Assembly: GCA_905221605.1 (NCBI GenBank)
Contig: CAJNDS010000293.1
Location: forward strand, 1-64,000
Length of the DNA stretch: 64,000 bases
DNA from: Symbiodinium natans
Lineage: Eukaryota > Sar > Dinophyceae > Suessiales > Symbiodiniaceae
Direction: 5' to 3'
The translations under genes were made by a program, and so were the position numbers. Under the pieces are notes generated by a model that was given only the letters and a program-made list of their open reading frames with translations, was not told where the DNA came from and made no database searches. Shown one piece after another: positions 47,956-58,214 of the stretch; the first letter of the stretch is position 1, and each line of letters starts with the position of its first letter.

Positions 47956-48509
47956 AACGGACACTGAAAGGTCGGGGCTTCGGCCTCTCTCAGCTGCAGG
48001 TCCGTCACTTCCATCAGAAGCCCGCACTGGCCCGACATGAGCCACACCTGGCGCAAATCTGCGCGCACCTTGCATTCCCGACCGGCTAGGTCACCAGGGT
48101 CCTCCAGCGGCTGCTGGTCAGCGTCCCAGAAGTGGACTCGGGACAAATCGACCTTGAGCTTGATGAAGCTGTTCCCGCGTGAGGAGGTCTTGAGGCAGGA
48201 CACGAAGCGACCCTCCACGTCCGACGCGGTGAGGTAGCGGCCGAAGATTTTAGAGTCGTGGAGGCATCGCTGGGTCAGCTGGCCCTTGATGTCCTTCTCG
48301 ATCGCCTGCAGGTCTGCCTTGGCAGCCTCGTTCTGCTCGAGACACAGGGGGAGTCGCCGGGCTTCCGTCTCGCTGCCGTAGGGGCTGGGGTGCCACAAGA
48401 TGCGCAGCCACTCGTGGGACCGCCAGGCCTCCGCGCACACCGGGAAGAACTTGCCGCCACACTGGTTGGTCGTAAGCTCACCGAGCTTGAGTACCGTTTT
48501 GGGCTCCAT
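47952..48509 (-). CDS. GC-PLV protein of unknown function, possibly DNA-binding
   Basis: The 185-residue protein is mixed alpha/beta with no named motif. It is convergent with the polymerase-helicase gene and their stop codons overlap on the palindrome CTAG. Its start is 31 bp from a divergent gene. Position next to the replication gene suggests a replication accessory role such as single-strand binding; this is a guess. The frame is intact, unlike those of the structural genes. Confidence 0.6.
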   Translation of the reverse strand: MEPKTVLKLGELTTNQCGGKFFPVCAEAWRSHEWLRILWHPSPYGSETEARRLPLCLEQNEAAKADLQAIEKDIKGQLTQRCLHDSKIFGRYLTASDVEGRFVSCLKTSSRGNSFIKLKVDLSRVHFWDADQQPLEDPGDLAGRECKVRADLRQVWLMSGQCGLLMEVTDLQLREAEAPTFQCPF

Positions 48510-48540
48510 CGCTGCTTCTTTTTTTCACGACAAGAAAAAA

Positions 48541-48711
48541 ATGCCGGCCACCGTCTCCACCGCGGAGTGCGTGGTGGCCCTGCTGGCGTGCTTGCTGGTC
48601 CTGTGGGCCTTTTCTTTTCCTTCAACAAATGAGACTCCTGGAACTCTTCAGCGGCACGGGGTCGGTCGGACGTGCCTTCGAGGCCCGTGGCTGGGAGGTA
48701 ACGAGTCTTGA
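48541..48711 (+). CDS. Small single-span membrane protein
   Basis: A 56-residue frame whose residues 10-26 are hydrophobic (Val-Val-Ala-Leu-Leu-Ala-Cys-Leu-Leu-Val-Leu-Trp-Ala-Phe). It overlaps the first 83 bases of the methyltransferase-like gene in another frame. Small membrane proteins are common in these viruses. Only the N-terminal half looks convincing. Confidence 0.4.
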   Translation: MPATVSTAECVVALLACLLVLWAFSFPSTNETPGTLQRHGVGRTCLRGPWLGGNES

Positions 48712-49264
48712 CAACAACCCAAAAGCCAGCCCAACCATCTGCTCCGACATCCTGCAATGGGACTACAAGGCCTTCGAGCCCGGGCACTTCGACGCAGTGT
48801 GGGCCTCGCCCTGCTGCACCGAGTTCAGCATCGCACTCAAGAAGCGCCCCCGCAACCTGCCGCTCGGAGATGCCCTGGTGCTCAAGACCCTGGAGGTCAT
48901 AGACTACCTCAAGGCTCGGTGGTGGGCCATCGAAAACCCGAGCACCAGGCGCCTCAAAACCCGCCCCTACATGCAAGGGCTGCACATGGACCGGGTCACG
49001 TACTGCAAGTACAGCTTCCGCTACAAGAAGCCCACGGCCATCTGGCACAACTTGCCCTGGACCCCCTCCCAGGGGCCCTGCCGCAAGGGCGACCGCTGCG
49101 AGGCCTTCCAAGGAACTCGTCACCCAGAGGCCGCGCAGAGAGGGCCCACCAAGGGGCGGCAGGGGAGCAACTCGCGGGACCAGCTCTACCGCCGGACCCC
49201 GTGGTCTGCAAGCCCCCCGCCAACGAAGCCCCGTCGGCTTCCGGGAAGACGGTGCTCCTGGTGA
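48629..49264 (+). CDS. Cytosine-C5 DNA methyltransferase-like protein
   Basis: Residues 3-15 are Leu-Leu-Glu-Leu-Phe-Ser-Gly-Thr-Gly-Ser-Val-Gly-Arg, the AdoMet-binding motif I. Ala-Ser-Pro-Cys-Cys-Thr-Glu-Phe-Ser (59-67) matches motif IV with the catalytic Cys. Ala-Ile-Glu-Asn-Pro (100-104) is the motif VI equivalent. Tyr-Cys-Lys-Tyr and Lys-Lys-Pro-Thr-Ala-Ile-Trp further on are typical of viral and algal members. Near residue 190 the frame meets that of the ATPase, so the true C-terminus may be slightly shorter. It would methylate cytosines in viral or host DNA. Confidence 0.75.
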   Translation: MRLLELFSGTGSVGRAFEARGWEVTSLDNNPKASPTICSDILQWDYKAFEPGHFDAVWASPCCTEFSIALKKRPRNLPLGDALVLKTLEVIDYLKARWWAIENPSTRRLKTRPYMQGLHMDRVTYCKYSFRYKKPTAIWHNLPWTPSQGPCRKGDRCEAFQGTRHPEAAQRGPTKGRQGSNSRDQLYRRTPWSASPPPTKPRRLPGRRCSW

Positions 49265-49924
49265 GCATGATTTTGGAGCAATACAGGGGCTGCTTCGAGC
49301 GCATCTACATCTTCTCGCCCTCGGCGGAGGTCGATTCCGCCTGGCAGCCTGTCAAGGATTACATCCGGGACGAGCTGGGGGTCAACACCGACCGGGAGCA
49401 GTGCTGGTGGGAGGACTGGGACGAGGGGGCGCTGCGGAAGATCATCGCAGACCAGAAGCGCATCATGCCTCAAAAAGCTCTACTCGGTTTTGGTAGTTTT
49501 GGATGATCACGCCGACAATCCGGCCGTGCACCGCAAGACGGGCGACGGAGTCCTGGACACACTGTTCATCAGGGGTAGACATTTCTGCATAAATACCTGG
49601 GTGTCCACCCAAAAGCTTCGGCTCATGAGCTCGGCCGTGCGGGTCAATGTGATGTTCTACTGCGTCTTCCGGCTGCGGAATCAGCTCGAGTTGGATGAGG
49701 AACTCTCGGCCATGCTGCCGAAGGAAACCCTGTACTCGATGTACCAAGAGGCCACGAGAGAGCCCTACAGCTTCTGGTTCGTCAATCTGCGAGCTCCCAA
49801 GGAAGACATGTTTTGGGTGCGCTTCGACCGTAAGTTTGTGCTAAATGGGGACGATCCTCAGCCAGATAGTGGGCAAGCTGCTGGGGGGAGGGCCCCTGTG
49901 CGAGAGCGAGTGCAGCAACATTAG
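49205..49924 (+). pseudogene. Packaging ATPase (A32/FtsK-HerA type), frameshifted
   Basis: Walker A is Ala-Pro-Ser-Ala-Ser-Gly-Lys-Thr (49228-49251). After about 80 residues the frame shifts at a run of five A (49472-49476). The other frame reads Ser-Val-Leu-Val-Val-Leu-Asp-Asp-His-Ala-Asp (Walker B) and then Asn-Thr-Trp-Val-Ser-Thr-Gln-Lys-Leu, the sensor region of A32-like ATPases that pump DNA into capsids. One A fewer would join the frames. The N-terminal end is unclear because the methyltransferase-like frame overlaps. Such an ATPase is absent from the AT-PLV. Confidence 0.75.
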
Positions 49925-50066
49925 GTGCTGCAGCAGCACGCAGGGCATCTACGACCCGAGCCGGAACTGGCCCCCGCCGGACAGGTCCCGGCAGGTCTCC
50001 GACGAGTCCACCGCCAGCGACTTCTCCGCCCGCCCCGCGCGCTTTTTCAGGCGCAAAAGAAAGCTC
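49845..50066 (+). CDS. Cys-rich N-terminal segment before penton gene
   Basis: From Met-Gly-Thr-Ile this 74-residue stretch has six Cys and an Arg-rich end. It runs without a stop into the penton-like frame. It may be a separate small protein with a possible myristoylation start whose stop was lost, or an extension of the penton protein. It overlaps the ATPase end by 80 bases. Confidence 0.35.
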
Positions 50067-50660
50067 ATGACCTCCATCTACGTGGACTCGCGCCTGCGCA
50101 CGCAGGGCACAGACAGCAGCTTCTCGTTCGACATCGGCGAGTCGGTGCACATCCAGAGCGGGGCCAAGCTGGCCGTCTACAAGGTGCGCATCGCCGACGC
50201 TTTTCTGAGCACCGACCGCGGGACCTTCCTGTACTGGGAGGACGAGGTGGCCGGCACCCTGCACTACGCCGAGCTGCCTGTCGGCGCATACACGGGGCCG
50301 AGGCTTGCGGCGTGGATCAGCTCCAACTTCGCCGCGGCCACGTACACAGCCGAAACAAATGAGCTGGACGTCACCTACGACGGCGTGCGCCTGATCCTGA
50401 ACGACGCCGAGCTCCGGCAGCGCTTCCCGGGCACGGGCTCCTACCCGCCGGGCGCCTCGCCCAGCAAGCCCCTGAGCATCAATCATCTTTTGGGCCCCAG
50501 CTACCTCACGGGCTCCGTGCAGCGCTTCGTCTTCGTCACGATGAATCCGTTCTCAGAGCTGTACTTGCGCTGCCCTTCGCTGGCCAACGGGGAAACCACG
50601 GTCGGCCCGCTGGGGCACGACATCTTGTGCAAGATCGTGGTGTCCAAGGGCGTGGGCCAC
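50067..50660 (+). pseudogene. GC-PLV minor capsid (penton-like) protein, truncated
   Basis: From the Met at 50067 it reads Thr-Ser-Ile-Tyr-Val-Asp-Ser-Arg, then Phe-Ser-Phe-Asp-Ile and Lys-Leu-Ala-Val-Tyr-Lys-Val-Arg, matching the penton type seen at 25035. About 195 residues remain. The final strands present in the AT-PLV homologue are missing. The frame passes into unrelated residues near 50660 and ends at 50810, suggesting an internal deletion. Confidence 0.75.
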
Positions 50661-51732
50661 GTCATGCGGCCTACGAGGATGCCAACGAAGGATACGATGG
50701 GGTGCCCTTCCCGAGAAGGGACTTCCTGCGCCCACGGCCCTTCGACCTGGACAGCGAGTCTGATTTTGGTGCCGTGGACCCCGGCCAGGCGCTGCGCAAC
50801 GACGGGTTGAACCCACCGCCGGCGCCGGGCCTTTTGGGGCGGCTGCCCTCCCAGGCCGCTGCGGGAGCTGCTGCGGGACTGGCGGGCTCTGCTTCTGCCA
50901 TTGCGGGGCACGGGCAAGACCTCTACAACGCCGCTCGCAGGGGGCGCAACTGGATCGACCGCATCCCGCGCACGCCCGAGGGCCTAGCACCCCCGCCTGA
51001 CGAGGTGGCCCCTCCGCAAATCATCGGCCGGCCCAGCGAAGTGGAGCCGCTGCTGGAGCGAGCGGGCCAGCGGGCGCAGGAGGTGGAGAGGACGGCAGCC
51101 CGAGACATCGAGCAGTTCATGAGCGAGCAGGTGGCCGAGGCCGAGGCCACGGAAGGTTTCGCTTCCACGGCGGAGGCGGCTGCAGGAGCTGCAGAAGCGG
51201 CAGCGGCTGCAGAGGGCCCCCGAGCGCTGTTCGGCAGGCGGCACTGGGCACCGCTGCGGGCATGGGAGCGGCAGCAGGAGGTCTGGTAGTGGCCGGCGGG
51301 GCGGCCGCACTCGTGGGAACCGCATGGGCACTGCACGGCGGCATGGTGGCGGCAGAGCACCTTTTGGGCTGGGGCGGAGGAGGAGGCACGGACACGGACG
51401 CTTCGCGCCCTAGCTCCGCGCCAGACATCCAGACCTTGAATGGGATGCAGGAGTTTGGAGCTGAGCAACACTTCCAGCTCCGGGAGCAACGCCCGCGGAC
51501 GCAGTTTTACCGCATGGACACTGAGGACGAATCGGAGCCGCGGGCACAGCCGCCCCCGAGGGTGCAGGCTCGTCCCGCGAGGCCCACGCGTTTCCCCACA
51601 GGCCTCAACCCCGCTCCCTTGGCGCAATCCTCAGGCAGCGAGTCCTCCCGCAGGCCTCGCATGCAGCGCCAAGCGGCGCCGCCCCCGTCCTTCGAGGCGC
51701 TTCGCAGCGCGAGCGAGCCGGAGGCCGCATGA
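50661..51732 (+). pseudogene. GC-PLV Ala/Gly-rich protein with hydrophobic segment, frameshifted
   Basis: The first frame (to 51289) is Pro/Ala/Glu-rich with a helical Ala/Glu stretch. From about 51215 a second frame continues the same style and has a hydrophobic Gly/Ala/Val segment (51262-51360) that could span a membrane, then a Ser/Pro/Arg-rich tail to 51732. A GGGCCCCC run near 51215 is a likely shift point. Its 5' end is fused to the penton remnant. The function is unknown. Confidence 0.5.
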
Positions 51733-52049
51733 ATCTTTCGCTAGAAGTAAACAATATGGAGCAGGTGACTGCTGCAGTCAACGATGAGTTGGTTCAAAGC
51801 CTCGACTACAAGCTCCAGTCGAGCAACGTCAATTACGTGCAATCAAGAGCCGACGTGGTCTATTACCCTTCAAGTTTGAGCGTCTTCACGCCGACCACGA
51901 GCCGCGTGTGCCGCATTCCTCTGACCAGCGGCCAAAGTTTCGTGGACGGCGAGTCAGTCAAGCTCGGCTTCACGGTGCACAACAACTCCGACACGGCCAC
52001 GCTGCAGCTCGCCTCGCCGGACCCGAGCTGCCTCATCGACCGCATCGAG
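51729..52049 (+). pseudogene. MCP: Major capsid protein, N-terminal remnant
   Basis: About 107 residues start Met-Asn-Leu-Ser and contain Val-Tyr-Tyr-Pro-Ser-Ser-Leu and a first beta sheet ending Cys-Leu-Ile-Asp-Arg-Ile-Glu. This parallels the beginning of the AT-PLV capsid protein (Asn-Tyr-Phe-Pro-Ser-Gly). A full protein would be about 500 residues. After 52049 the sequence changes to a fibre-like protein in another frame, so the rest has been deleted. Confidence 0.65.
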
Positions 52050-52365
52050 GCCCACAGACGACTATTTGACCCTCACGGGCGGCACGCAGGGCACCTACCT
52101 CAACTCGGTGCTCTACACGGCTTCCGCCATCAGGGCAGACAACGGCATCGTCTCGAGCCCCGCGTACCTGGAGCTCATCGGCGGCAGCGTGGGCGTGCGG
52201 GCGCAGGGGGACCTGCAGGTCGTGTCCACCGTCAACAGCGGGGACGTGACGGCGGAGGTGCTGAACCTCGCGGCCGCGGGTAACGCGCGGCTCCTCGTGG
52301 CCTGCAACGCGGGCTCGGCCGAGCTCACCGCCTCTTCCGCGGGGGGCGTGCAGCTCTGCAGCATT
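52050..52365 (+). pseudogene. Fibre-like protein remnant
   Basis: The frame starting near 52066 reads Thr-Leu-Thr-Gly-Gly-Thr-Gln-Gly-Thr and continues with short Gly/Ala/Val-rich beta repeats. It resembles in style the fibre protein at 62110-63969. It is joined on the left to the capsid remnant and on the right to unrelated sequence near 52365. Confidence 0.5.
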
Positions 52366-53821
52366 TTGACCTTGCTGAAATGTTGGATTGCCCGGTTCCG
52401 CAGCTGGACAAAGCAAGGCTTTCGGAGTCCCTGGTGGGGTATGGCTTTCTTACCACAGCGCAGTACATCGCGGATCTTTTCTCTGCGGTGTCGGACTTGC
52501 CGAGTGTCATCAATGCCAGTTTTCCTGCAATGCTCAGCTACGCTGACCCAGATTATTGGCTGGGTGCACTTCTGCTCGCATTCGAGTCCCACCAAAAAGG
52601 TCCCCTGGAGCGAACGGCCGGGCTGCCCATTGTTATTGGTTTTCCTGAATCTGACAATAAAATTACTGACCTGCAGATCAATGTGCCGCCCGCAGCCATG
52701 GTGGCCTTCTTAGCTGGCCGCGCTTATCGGTGTCCCAAGTGCCCTACTACCAAATATGTGATGGACGCGCACAGTGGACTGCCACAAGTCACTGGCCAAG
52801 CCTCCCAAGAAGCCTTGCAGGCATGGGCCGCAGCTGCTAAGCACACGGACGTGGAAAAGGCCAGGCTTGCCCAGCCCAACCTGAATACGTTCCTAGGCAT
52901 CACGCTGCAGGGCACAGAGACACTTGGGCAAAGGCACTATCAAGAATTTAGACCGGACCTCCCCCCTGCCCATTTCCTTGACGCCATCCGGCTTGCCCTT
53001 GCGGCCTCGAACACTTTTGGTCAGTTTATAACTTGGAATGGCCTGACACTTCTCACAGAATGGCTGTTTTTCTACGGCGAGTGTTGCCCCTCGAGTGCTT
53101 GCTCTCCACGCCCTTGGCTGCGCCGGTGGAAGTGAACACTGCGGCAGCCTCGCCGGAGGTCGTCAGCATCTCTTCTGAAACTAACGAAGGTTCTCCCTGC
53201 CCGATGGATGACATGTCGGATGCGGAGGACGAACCCGAGGCACAGGTGAATGATTGGCGCTTCTCGGAGCTGCGAACCACTGACCTTGCAGCTTTGCGAG
53301 AAGTGGATGTCTCAGCCCCTTTCCGACTGCCAGTCATCTTCGAAGCGCATTGGAAAGGGATCAGCACCACACCCACCAGGCATGGGCCAAAACGTCCCCG
53401 AAATGAGTGGTATGACGCAGCCACTGCTCACTGGGCTGCCATTAAGGGGCTCATGCGAGCTAAACATCCAACCAAGCAGCGACTCAACAGCTTCTGGTTT
53501 AAGATGTACTGCCATGGCACCTCCAAGGACCCTGATCCTTCGGCCCTACGTGCGGCAGTTACCTCCTTCCCCTATCAGTATAAGGACGAAGGTGTTGTGC
53601 AGTACCGGCAAATCCAGGAAGCTGTCCGGGTGATGTGGCTCGCGGCCCAAACCTCAATGACAAGATACAGAGGTATCCCCATTCCGGACGGCATCCCTGA
53701 GTGGGGGGTTGATGAGCAAGAGCTGCCCCCAATGCAGGTCATGCCCAGCCGTACGCGTTCCCACACCACCTCCGATGGCCACCGCTCTCGGCGTCCGGAC
53801 TGGGAGGGCTCCTGGCAATAG
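52366..53821 (+). pseudogene. Unrecognised protein, two frames joined by a shift
   Basis: One frame (about 52366-53100) and a second (53100-53821) overlap and together would give about 480 residues of coding-like composition. No motif is recognised beyond a Cys-Pro-Lys-Cys pair near 52737. The left end is cut off against the fibre remnant without a start codon. It is probably part of a host gene or transposon carried in with the 52.37-58.74 kb insert. Confidence 0.4.
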
Positions 53822-53900
53822 ACAGCAAGCTGTCATCTGAGGGCTCCTACTGACGCCATGAACGCGCCATTGAGTCCTTTCATGGCATGCTGCCTTGCGT

Positions 53901-55104
53901 GATGTGAGCCCTCACATCTCCTCGCCGATACATGCCGCAAGACTACCTCGGGATATTCTTGGTTTGGCAACCCTCTCGTGGTCTATGCCACGGATTGGAT
54001 CGTGCCTGTCTTCGGTGTGCTCACTGCCTGCACCTGTGAACACCCTTCTGTGTCGGCCCTGCGTTGTGCCTATGGTGACGGGGGGCCTTTCTTTCGTGGT
54101 TGCTCCACTGGCCATCTGCCACGGACTGCCCTGGGCCGGTCCTGCCTGGACGTTCCAGCTCTGTCATCGGTAAAACGGCCAATCTTCCTTTCCTCTGCCC
54201 CCTCTAGGTGCGCAAGTTGCCTGCTTCTATGTGCTACGATCAAGTGTGAACCCCTTGGACTAGAGGGTTGGCCATCTCTCGTCTGGAAGGTGACACCCCC
54301 TTGGCGTACAACGACGTCTTGCCTATTGGGAGAGACCAGCTAGGGGATGCTGCTTCCGGGTTGTGGACACTCCTATGCGGAGATCAGGTTTCCACTTCCC
54401 TGGCAATGTGCCATCGAGCACCTGTGAACAACCTGGCCTACACGAGAGCCATTCTCGCCTGTGCTTGGGTTGCTACGGGGTTCCCTGCCTGCTTGGTGTC
54501 TATCTCTGCTTGCACAAAGCAGCCATACATGACTACCTCCCCATCGGTAGGTGGCCAAGCGTGATGTGAGCCCTCACATCTCCTCGCCGACGTCTGTCAG
54601 TTTGGGCATGGACGGTCTGAGTCTGTGTATTGAACCCTCAACCCTCACCGGCCAAGGAGATAGTTGCTTGGCCTTGAGTGCGAAGTTTCGACTGGGGGAC
54701 TCTCCCGCTTCCTGCGGGGCAGGTGGGGTCCTCGCCTGCTTTGGTTCACCTGATGGCTCTGAGTGGAACGAAGCAGTCAAGCCTGCTTTGGCCGGCGGAC
54801 GAGCTCTTGTGAGTCAAAAGAACGTGGCGCTTTGTGCTCGGAGAGGCTCCACTGGCTGACCACCATGGAGTACTCTGGGCTGGTCCTACCCCTTTGTTCT
54901 TGCCGTTAAGTCCCCACTGGCTGACCACCATGGGGCAACCTTATACTTCGGAACACGAAGGTTGACACCTACAACGTTCCGTGCTGAGGCACGACTTTGC
55001 TCCACCTGTGATGGCGAAACTGTGAACCATCTCGTGAACGGCCTTGGCTGGTGCTGAATGTATTCGCATTGGTGGCTGCATGACGGTGATGTGAGCCCTC
55101 CCAT
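53901..55104. repeat. Three copies of a perfect or near-perfect hairpin unit
   Basis: GATGTGAGCCCTCACATC occurs at 53901-53918 and 54563-54580, and with one change at 55087-55104. Each is followed by TCTCCT(C/T)(G/A)CCGA. The unit is an 8-bp stem with a 2-base loop. Confidence 0.85.
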
Positions 55105-55558
55105 CTCCTTACCGACGTACCTCGCGGGTTTGGGTGAAGGGACCTGATGCGTGCCGATGCGCAGGCCAGTGCCAAAGTGGCGTAGCCTTGTGTGAGATGC
55201 CTGGACTGGGAGGTCCCTCGGTGTCATTAAAACCCTGTGGCGTTAAGGGTTTGATAACTCGCCGTGGACTTTCCCCGTGGAATCGGTAGCTGCTGCTACT
55301 CTCGCCCCCCCTCTGACCGTGCGCCGGCACCTCTGAGGGTGGGCCCTTGTGCGCCAGGTAATCGGTAGCTGCTGCTACTCTCGCCCCCCCCTCTGGCCGT
55401 GCGCGGGCACCTTTGAGGGTGGGCACTTGTGCGCCAGGTTGACTGGTGAACCCTGTGCTCGGAGCTACTCCACTGGCTGACCACCATGGAGTGCCCTGGG
55501 CCGGTCTGGCCTGGATTGTTCTTGCTGTTAAGTCCCCACTGGCTGACCACCATGGGGC
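54831..55558. repeat. Direct repeat of about 105 bp with internal CCACTGGCTGACCACCATGG pairs
   Basis: Blocks at about 54831-54935 and 55454-55558 share (T/C)TGTGCTCGGAG, CCACTGGCTGACCACCATGG, TTCTTGC(C/T)GTTAAGTCC and a second CACTGGCTGACCACCATGG. The 20-bp motif thus appears four times. Confidence 0.85.
55281..55440. repeat. Tandem duplication, unit 79-80 bp
   Basis: Both units begin AATCGGTAGCTGCTGCTACT, continue CTCGCCCCCC, and end TTGTGCGCCAGGT, with only a few differences. Confidence 0.9.
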
Positions 55559-56350
55559 ATATGCACATCTTTCATCCCCCCTTGGGAGTCTGACTTGCAA
55601 CATCCTTTCGCCATTGAGTGTTGGTTGTCTTTCCTTGACAACGATTAAGCGATCCGAACCTCGTCTGATGACCTCGGGTTGACTAACCGCTGTCGCACCA
55701 GTGGCTACATGATGGTGGTTTTGTGAATCTGGCAATGTCGCATTTTGCGAATCCCCCACAAGCTCTGTGCTTCCTTGTGCACCGGGACTTCATTGACGAC
55801 CTCGAGTACTGAGTCCGTGGGGTATCTAGTAGTTTAGCGCGATTGCTCGCTTTGTTTCTTCGGTGTCTGTTCTTTGGTGGTTTCGTGTTGTGTCTGGCGG
55901 GTTGTGTGCGCTGACTCTGTTTCACCCTTTTTGTCGAGCCCAACAAGACCGGCCTACTGTGCTACTGATGTAGTAAAGAGGCGCCAGAGGAAAAAGGGTC
56001 GACTGCGCCATTTCGGGGTGGCCCTGCAGGAAGATAGGGCATCTTTCTTCCAAAACATGAGGACTCCAGGGAAGAGCTGGAGCCGCACTGGTCCACTGCC
56101 CTTTTTCCCAACAGAGGCCCACAGAGGGACGGTGTCCCCGTTGCCCCAGACCGACTCGGGCAGAGTAGGCAGCCGTACCACACTCCCCCACTGGGGCAAG
56201 ATGTTTTTGCCTTTGGCACCATATCCATGCACAAAAGGAGGGGGTGTAACCTCGGCGTATCGGTTCGCCATGAATAAGTCAGGACCAGGTAGGATTGCCA
56301 AACGGGAGTGCGAGCCGCCGTAACCCCTGAGCAAGGGAAGAAATCCCTGT

Positions 56351-57790
56351 TCATACGGGCCTTGTCCCCATGACCTGCCTGACTGGGGGGGCGCCAAACT
56401 GGATGTCTGGCTCTGGCCGGCCAGTAGTAAGGTCGGCCGCTTTCCACGCAACTTCATGTATGTATCTTCCTAAAAGTGCCCACGCAAACACAAAGTCAGA
56501 ATGCTTGTGAGCAGTGGTTCCGGCAAGAGGGGTGTTGCGTAGACATTGCCGATAATGGATCTGGCCCAACGGCACCTGCTCATGCATACCAGGCAATGGA
56601 GTGGGCACTTCACTGGGCATGATGACTAGCTGCAGGGCTCGGCTCAACGCAGTACCAATGGAGGTCACCGCACTAGCGACGTTGCTAGGGATGCAAAAGC
56701 GAGGGGGCCGGGGATTTTTGCCGTCCGGAGCATTCGGGTAGAAGATGACCAATCCCCCATTTGCTTCAAGCTGGTCCTCGGACGCACAAACCATGCCAAT
56801 TGAGTTTGGCGATCGGGCCCCACACGGTATGGACCCGTCCGGCGAGCAACTCCACGGCGAGGCTGGAAGCGAGCCACAGGGCTGTGTCTCGTCCGTCTCG
56901 ACTTCCATGCTGCCCAGTGACTCCGTCGAGAGGGTATTGGGCAGTAGATCGAGGACTGCGAACCTTCGCAGCTCTTCTGCTTCCCACCTGGCAGTGAACA
57001 AGGTGTCATGGTCAAGCAACATCAAGACCACCCCTGGCGCAAGGACTCTGAGGACTGCCAGAATTTCGGGCCCCGCCCACGTAAAGTGCACAGAAGCTAA
57101 CCCCGCTTCCTTGGTGTTTACCAAGATGGGAAACCACCTCTCTTTAAACGGGCCTTCCCACTGCATGCGTGCTACCAAATGCCGGACAAAGTAGGGGAAA
57201 TGCGGAATAGACAAGAAGCAGCGACTGTCCGTGACTAAGAGCAGGACATGGGCTCCTGCGGACTCAGCAGCCCGGAGCTGTGGAAGTAGGCAGCCGAGTA
57301 GTGCAGTGTAGTCGATCTCTGGGTGGAGACCTTGCGGCTCAGGCGGTTCGCCGGAAATGGCTCCAGAGGCCAATCTCAATGGCAGGACGCCGCTAGGGGT
57401 GGGCTCAGGGAAATTCTGATTACTTTCTAGTGCCTGCGCGAGATCCTCAGGCTCCGGAGGCCCCGGCGCATGGTCAGCACTGAGAGTGCGAAGCTGGCAT
57501 ATAGCCTGCATTGCGGTCGCCGCAAGGACCTGTGGACCTGGGTGGCTAGAGACCTGCCACGGTGGCAGGTCGGCTGCAACTGGCGCGGGAGGGCCTCCCA
57601 TGTGGAATTCGCGGCTCAATCCTACTGACCTCACCCACTGGGTATTCGCCAACACGTGGAGGAATCGGCGGTATGGGAGGGCGAGGACTATTGTCCGGCC
57701 AGCAGACCCTAGGTGGATTAGGTGATGGAGTTTGCCAGGGCCCGGGAGACAGGGCTGTCTCCCTACCCACTCCTTGTTCGGTGACAACAC
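56351..57790 (-). CDS. Unrecognised protein with DHD-like motif
   Basis: The 479-residue minus-strand frame has coding-like composition. It includes Val-Val-Leu-Met-Leu-Leu-Asp-His-Asp followed by Ala-Arg-Trp-Glu-Ala-Glu-Glu-Leu, which resembles a metal-binding DxD-type loop of nucleotide-sugar transferase-like domains. That comparison is tentative. The gene overlaps the frame upstream (57546-58214), and both may be one shifted gene. It may belong to a retroelement, given the 2OG-like fragment just upstream. Confidence 0.4.
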   Translation of the reverse strand: MLSPNKEWVGRQPCLPGPGKLHHLIHLGSAGRTIVLALPYRRFLHVLANTQWVRSVGLSREFHMGGPPAPVAADLPPWQVSSHPGPQVLAATAMQAICQLRTLSADHAPGPPEPEDLAQALESNQNFPEPTPSGVLPLRLASGAISGEPPEPQGLHPEIDYTALLGCLLPQLRAAESAGAHVLLLVTDSRCFLSIPHFPYFVRHLVARMQWEGPFKERWFPILVNTKEAGLASVHFTWAGPEILAVLRVLAPGVVLMLLDHDTLFTARWEAEELRRFAVLDLLPNTLSTESLGSMEVETDETQPCGSLPASPWSCSPDGSIPCGARSPNSIGMVCASEDQLEANGGLVIFYPNAPDGKNPRPPRFCIPSNVASAVTSIGTALSRALQLVIMPSEVPTPLPGMHEQVPLGQIHYRQCLRNTPLAGTTAHKHSDFVFAWALLGRYIHEVAWKAADLTTGRPEPDIQFGAPPVRQVMGTRPV

Positions 57791-58214
57791 TCGCCCAAGG
57801 GGGAAGGTCTATCGCGTCACCAGGCAAAGCACTGTGCGTGGACACCGCTCGCCCCATGAGGGCACTGCTATGCGGCATGATGCCGATGCCTGGCCTCCAT
57901 GCATGCAGGAGAAAACAGCGAACCGTGGGTTGCCGGGCGAAGCAGACGGCGTTGCTGTTTCTCAAAAAGGCAGAGTGGTCCAGACACAACAAAGGTTGTA
58001 TTTCCGGCGGAAAGTATCGGCACCAACCGGCAACATCGAGTTCGTGAGGCAGGATGACGCCGGCTTGCATCTGCCTGGTCATTGCGACATCACTGGTCCC
58101 TAAAGTGGCAAGTGCAGTGAGTTGCCCTCTCCTGGCAACGTGAACTTGGAGTGCTTGCGCTCCAACCCGGATCACATACGGTTGACAGGCATACGACTCC
58201 ATGGCATCACTCAC
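57546..58214 (-). CDS. Unrecognised protein segment upstream of DHD-like ORF
   Basis: The 222-residue minus-strand frame starts Met-Ser-Asp-Ala-Met-Glu-Ser and runs into Pro-rich sequence at its end, overlapping the 479-residue frame. The two are probably parts of one gene with a frameshift near 57600-57790. No domain is recognised. Confidence 0.35.
   Translation of the reverse strand: MSDAMESYACQPYVIRVGAQALQVHVARRGQLTALATLGTSDVAMTRQMQAGVILPHELDVAGWCRYFPPEIQPLLCLDHSAFLRNSNAVCFARQPTVRCFLLHAWRPGIGIMPHSSALMGRAVSTHSALPGDAIDLPPWASVVTEQGVGRETALSPGPWQTPSPNPPRVCWPDNSPRPPIPPIPPRVGEYPVGEVSRIEPRIPHGRPSRASCSRPATVAGL

Larger units (their letters stand above)
53822..56340. other. Non-coding repeat-rich stretch between opposed ORFs
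   Basis: About 2.5 kb without a supported gene. It holds three copies of a GATGTGAGCCCTCACATC hairpin, a direct repeat of about 105 bp, and a tandem 79-bp duplication, each listed separately. Apparent frames are short and overlap on both strands. Confidence 0.6.

Noticed and set aside
45895-48075. 726-residue minus-strand frame opposite the helicase
   Set aside because: It is a shadow frame; palm and SF1 helicase motifs are on the plus strand.
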